The notes beneath the pieces are model-generated. The model had not been told where the DNA came from and searched no databases. It saw only the letters and a program-made list of their open reading frames with translations. The translations under genes and the position numbers were made by a program. From Prevotella sp. (lineage in GTDB: Bacteria; Bacteroidota; Bacteroidia; Bacteroidales; Dysgonomonadaceae), in assembly GCA_031263965.1 (NCBI GenBank), contig JAISES010000226.1, forward strand, positions 1-19,691: a stretch of DNA of 19,691 nt. The letters run 5' to 3'. Within the stretch, counting starts at the first letter, position 1, and each line of letters opens with the position of its first letter. Shown one piece after another: positions 15,417-19,691 of the stretch.

Positions 15417-16433
15417 TTATTTAGGATTAACTTCGAGCAATTCAACGTCGAATACAAGAGTTGAGAACGGCTTGATATGCTCGCCTCTTTCCTGAGCGCC
15501 ATATGCCTTATCGTAAGGTATATATACTGTCCAAGTAGAACCGGCAGGCATCAACTGGAGCACTTCTGTCCATCCGGGGATTACACCGCCAACATTGAAT
15601 GTAACCGGATCTTTGCCTTCATTGCTGTCGAATACTGTACCGTCGATAAGTGTACCTTTATAGTTTACTTTTACCATGTCTGTTGCAGCAGGTTTAACTC
15701 CTGTTCCGTTTTTTACAATTTTGTACTGTACGCCGCCAGGCAAAGTAACAACACCTTCTTTTGTTTTGTTTTCGGCAAGGAATGCTTCACCGGCTTTGAT
15801 CTGAGGTTCGTATTGTTTTTTCAATTCTTCCTCTTGCCTTGCCTGAGCTTTCACCTGAGCTTCCTGCATTTTTGTCTGGAATACAGTTGATGGGTTTTCA
15901 AATGCGAATTTACCGTTTTTCAGGGCCGTAACAATGGCAGATACAAATGCCGCTGAATTCATTTTTTCTTTTGAACCCGGACCGTATATTTGCTGGATGA
16001 TGCCGGGGAATGCCTGTCCCGACATGTTACCACCAAGTGAGATACCTGCCAGATAAGCCTTTTTAGCTTCAGTAGCACCGGCCCCTTCCTGAAGACCTTT
16101 CAGGAATTCGTTTGTATTCCTTTCATTTGCTTTAGAAACAGAATCTAATTTATGTTTCATTTCTTTTTCCAAAGACGTTTTTTTAGCAGCATCGTTTTCA
16201 GCTTCTATTTGTCTCAAATAAGAACCTCTGATGGCGGCAGTATCGCTTACCAGACCCATTTGTTGAAGGTATCCGGGCAGGCCTTGATCGTACATGTTGG
16301 CTCCGAAAGCGTACGAAATAGTATCAAGATCTGTTTTCAGAGAAACGTTTGAAGAAACATTCCCTCCACAAGATGTGAATAAAGCGCCAAGGGCAACAAT
16401 AGTACCAAGGGCAACAACTTGAATTTTTTTCAT
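15417..16433 (-). CDS. FKBP-type peptidyl-prolyl isomerase, lipoprotein (FkpA-like)
   Basis: A 338-aa protein that speeds cis-trans change at proline bonds and chaperones envelope proteins. The signal peptide ends in the lipobox FTSC (Cys22), so it is a lipoprotein facing the periplasm or outer membrane. Residues about 33-215 form the helical FkpA_N-type dimerisation region (DTISYAFGANMYDQG, then a long charged helix with KTKMQEAQVKAQARQEEELKKQ). The FKBP domain fills about 225-336: NYKGTLIDGTVFDS, IPGWTEVLQLMPAGS, IPYDKAYG and STLVFDVELLEV, with the pocket Tyr, Phe, Asp, Trp and Tyr all present. It is larger than E. coli FkpA because of an extended N-terminal region. It follows its short paralogue after 21 nt in the same direction. 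Confidence 0.92.
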   Translation of the reverse strand: MKKIQVVALGTIVALGALFTSCGGNVSSNVSLKTDLDTISYAFGANMYDQGLPGYLQQMGLVSDTAAIRGSYLRQIEAENDAAKKTSLEKEMKHKLDSVSKANERNTNEFLKGLQEGAGATEAKKAYLAGISLGGNMSGQAFPGIIQQIYGPGSKEKMNSAAFVSAIVTALKNGKFAFENPSTVFQTKMQEAQVKAQARQEEELKKQYEPQIKAGEAFLAENKTKEGVVTLPGGVQYKIVKNGTGVKPAATDMVKVNYKGTLIDGTVFDSNEGKDPVTFNVGGVIPGWTEVLQLMPAGSTWTVYIPYDKAYGAQERGEHIKPFSTLVFDVELLEVNPK

Positions 16434-16454
16434 GTTTTTACTAAAATAATTATA

Positions 16455-17039
16455 TTAAACAATATCTAAAACTTCTACTTCGAATACCAGAGCCGAATTC
16501 GGCTCAATAGTCTGTCCGGCTCCCGATTTGCCATAAGCAAGGTTTGCAGGGATAAACAACTTCCATTTCGACCCTACAGGCATAAGCTGCAATGCTTCTA
16601 CCCATCCCGGAATCACCTGGTTTACACCAAACGTTGCAGGCTGGCCGCGCTCTACCGAGCTATCGAATACTGTTCCATCGATAAGCGTGCCATGATAGTG
16701 GCACTTCACCTGATCGGTAAGGCTTGGTTTAGCGCCTTCTCCGGTTTTCAATATTTCGTATTGCAACCCGCTGGGCAAAGTCACAATTCCAGGTTTATTT
16801 TTATTGATAGCAAGAAATTCTTCTCCGGCTTTCAGGTTCAACTCAAGCTTTTCGTCTTGTAATTTACCAAAATAATCATTCAATAATTGTTGTGCTTCTT
16901 CGTAAGATATATCAGCAGGCGCACCGGTTATCACATCTTGCATCCCTTTTAGGAAAGACTCGAAATTCACATTTTTTATACCTGAGCTCATAAAATTATT
17001 GCCAATACTCAACCCCAAAGCATAACTTATTTTATCCAT
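16455..17039 (-). CDS. FKBP-type peptidyl-prolyl isomerase without signal peptide
   Basis: A 194-aa paralogue of the downstream lipoprotein isomerase. It starts directly in the FkpA_N-type region (MDKISYALGLSIGNNFMSSG) with no hydrophobic leader, so it is probably cytoplasmic. A helical dimerisation part (about 1-75) is followed by the FKBP domain (about 90-193) with CHYHGTLIDGTVFDSS, IPGWVEALQLMPVGSKW, IPANLAYG and SALVFEVEVLDIV; the pocket aromatic and Asp residues are all kept. It is first in a two-gene operon with the lipoprotein version, giving one enzyme inside and one outside the inner membrane. A promoter-like sequence lies 76 nt upstream. Confidence 0.9.
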   Translation of the reverse strand: MDKISYALGLSIGNNFMSSGIKNVNFESFLKGMQDVITGAPADISYEEAQQLLNDYFGKLQDEKLELNLKAGEEFLAINKNKPGIVTLPSGLQYEILKTGEGAKPSLTDQVKCHYHGTLIDGTVFDSSVERGQPATFGVNQVIPGWVEALQLMPVGSKWKLFIPANLAYGKSGAGQTIEPNSALVFEVEVLDIV

Positions 17040-17114
17040 ATTTTATTTTATTTTTTTATTAGTCTTGTGAATCAGATCGATAGACAAAAACCATATGTTT
17101 ATTTAATTTGCCAA

Positions 17115-17143
17115 CAAAAGTAACTCTTTTCACGATACAACAA
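17115..17143 (-). promoter_or_regulatory. Candidate Bacteroidetes promoter for the FKBP operon
   Basis: On the - strand TACTTTTG (17115-17122) matches the -7 consensus TAnnTTTG, and a TTG (17141-17143) lies 18 nt upstream, close to the -33 box and spacing of Bacteroidetes primary-sigma promoters. It would give a leader of about 70 nt before the ATG at 17039. Confidence 0.5.
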
Positions 17144-17175
17144 TAAGTTTTACTATCTAAAAAACTATATTTGTA

Positions 17176-17204
17176 TAAGAAACTGTTTAAATTTTAGCGA
17201 AAAA
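17176..17204 (+). repeat. Family A repeat, exact 29-bp copy
   Basis: TAAGAAACTGTTTAAATTTT followed by AGCGAAAAA, identical to the inverted copy at 14750-14778. It stands at the left of a 230-bp intergenic stretch that holds a family D palindrome and ends at the sirtuin start codon, where TTTTAATAGTTT (about 17425-17435) weakly resembles the opposite end of the 11290-11607 element. Confidence 0.75.
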
Positions 17205-17251
17205 TATTATTATAGGATTGGAAAAAGGCTTCTTAGCAATTTTTTTATGCT

Positions 17252-17353
17252 CTTTTGTCATCCTGAGGAACGAAGGATTTGGGTTTTCAGGAGATATTTG
17301 TTTCGCTTTCGCTTCAGCGATTTGCAATTCACTCCGTTCAAAATGACAAAAAG
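17252..17353. repeat. Family D palindromic repeat
   Basis: CTTTTGTCATCCTGAGG at the left and ATGACAAAAAG (17343-17353) at the right form terminal inverted arms (10-11 bp with a one-base slip) around GAACGAAGGATTTGG and a loop with GCTTTCGCTTCAGC. The 'GTCATCCTGAGGAACGAAGGAT' type of element is dispersed in many bacterial genomes, from memory. No gene lies in the 396-bp gap 17040-17435; apart from this element, the family A copy and the FKBP promoter, it is plain AT-rich DNA. Confidence 0.6.
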
Positions 17354-17435
17354 GGCATTTACAAATAATAGTAGCAAATAGTAAAAAGTCAAGAGGGCTT
17401 CAGGTTCTAACATACTTACATTTTTTTAATAGTTT

Positions 17436-18125
17436 ATGAAACATCTCGTTGTATTAAGCGGAGCAGGAATGAGCGCCGAAAGCGGCATAGCTACTTTCAG
17501 GGACTCGGGCGGAATGTGGGAACAGTACCCGATAGAAGAAGTGGCAACACCCGAAGGTTTCAGGCGCAATCCCCAATTGGTTCTCGATTTTTATAATGCC
17601 AGGCGCAGGGCAGCATTCGAGGCAAAGCCCAACAAAGGACATATAGGATTGGCTGAAATGGAAAAAGATTTTAAAGTTTCTATTATCACCCAAAACGTAG
17701 ACGAGCTGCACGAAAGGGCAGGCAGTACCAACGTAGCGCATCTGCACGGCGAATTGAACAAAGTGCGCTCTACTGCCGATCCGTCATTGATCTATACGCT
17801 TACACCCGGCAAACCGGACATCCATATCGGCGACAAATGCGAAAAGGGTTCACAGCTCCGTCCGCATATAGTGTGGTTTGGCGAGGCCGTGCCCATGATA
17901 GAGAAAGCAATAGATACAGTAAGTGCCGCCGATATACTGGTAGTTATAGGCACATCGCTAAATGTATATCCGGCAGCAAGCCTGCTGAACTATGTGAAAC
18001 CCTGCACACCGATTTATCTTATTGATCCGAAAGAAGTTAAAACACACCAACAGGACATTCACTTCATTCAAAAAGGCGCATCCGAAGGTGTGGAGGAACT
18101 GAGAAAATTGCTTGCCAAAGTATAA
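17436..18125 (+). CDS. cobB: NAD-dependent protein deacylase, sirtuin (CobB-type)
   Basis: A 229-aa sirtuin that removes acyl groups from lysines using NAD. The NAD-binding motif GAGMSAESGIATFRD spans 9-23, QNVDELHERAG gives the second NAD site (86-96), and His104 in HLHGEL is the catalytic base. GTSLNVYPAA near the C terminus closes the Rossmann fold. Tyr53 and Arg56 in FYNARR match the Y-x-x-R pair that defines SIRT5-like (class III) enzymes able to take succinyl or malonyl groups. The zinc-ribbon region (about 105-145) has only one Cys in place of four, so structural zinc is probably absent. Similar zinc-less forms seem usual in Bacteroidetes. It stands between the FKBP operon (divergent) and the GH97 gene. 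Confidence 0.93.
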   Translation: MKHLVVLSGAGMSAESGIATFRDSGGMWEQYPIEEVATPEGFRRNPQLVLDFYNARRRAAFEAKPNKGHIGLAEMEKDFKVSIITQNVDELHERAGSTNVAHLHGELNKVRSTADPSLIYTLTPGKPDIHIGDKCEKGSQLRPHIVWFGEAVPMIEKAIDTVSAADILVVIGTSLNVYPAASLLNYVKPCTPIYLIDPKEVKTHQQDIHFIQKGASEGVEELRKLLAKV

Positions 18126-18241
18126 ATAAAGATTGTAACTCCTTTATGCTGCCAACAGGTGGCTGGCTACCTTGGGAAAACTGGTCTGCATCAATTTTTA
18201 TCATTTTAATGTGGTGAGGTACTTATGAAGAGAAAATATAG

Positions 18242-19691
<1,450 letters not shown>

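Noticed and set aside
15477..15890. 137-aa + strand open frame
   Set aside because: It is antisense to the FKBP lipoprotein gene and has the Cys/Phe-rich composition of a shadow frame.

Overview
The window looks like chromosomal DNA from a member of the Bacteroidetes, most likely the order Bacteroidales (a Dysgonomonas- or Parabacteroides-like bacterium; the genus is a guess). The signs are a SusB-type GH97 glycosidase, a lipoprotein-type FKBP isomerase with the Bacteroidetes FkpA layout, a YbeY with the 'INDK' variant of its metal motif, a sirtuin without zinc cysteines, promoter-like TAnnTTTG boxes, and weak Shine-Dalgarno signals. There is no rRNA, tRNA, CRISPR array, phage gene or transposase. 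The gene content is ordinary; most of the unusual material lies between genes.

Left block, + strand, 272-7286: a small DUF2752 membrane protein, three tandem paralogous large membrane proteins (GT-C-like, 'PTPS-related'/YfhO-like, 556-568 aa), a small two-helix membrane protein, a YqaA/DedA-family membrane protein and a TYW1-like radical SAM protein. Spacing is tight, with overlaps of 17, 8 and 4 nt, so much of this is probably one transcript; the only sizeable gap (4004-4147) carries a palindromic repeat. Next comes uracil-DNA glycosylase (ung, 7414-8076).

Middle: a 941-aa FAD/Fe-S D-2-hydroxyacid dehydrogenase-type protein on the - strand (8340-11165), bracketed by two inverted copies of a GC-rich palindromic repeat. 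Then a compact + strand operon: Dabb-domain protein, AlkD-like HEAT-repeat protein, ybeY and a YeiH-family transporter (11626-13967).

Right block: - strand genes for a small lipoprotein, an Lrp/AsnC regulator, and a pair of FKBP-type peptidyl-prolyl isomerases (one lipoprotein, one without a signal peptide), followed on the + strand by a CobB-type sirtuin and the first 431 codons of a GH97 enzyme that runs off the right edge. A perfect 14-bp LacI-type palindrome lies just upstream of the GH97 gene and suggests sugar-responsive repression.

Intergenic DNA is rich in small repeats of several families: (A) an AT-rich TAAGAAACTGTTTAAATTT... element, (B) a CGTCATTGCGA...GAAGCAATCC palindrome, (C) a GGGCACGG...GCGCCAGCGG palindrome whose hairpin core varies from copy to copy but stays self-complementary, and (D) a GTCATCCTGAGG...ATGAC palindrome. 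In at least two places an AT-rich terminal inverted repeat encloses a GC-rich palindrome, which looks like a composite MITE/REP arrangement. I consider this the most interesting structure in the window. I found no convincing novel multi-gene system.
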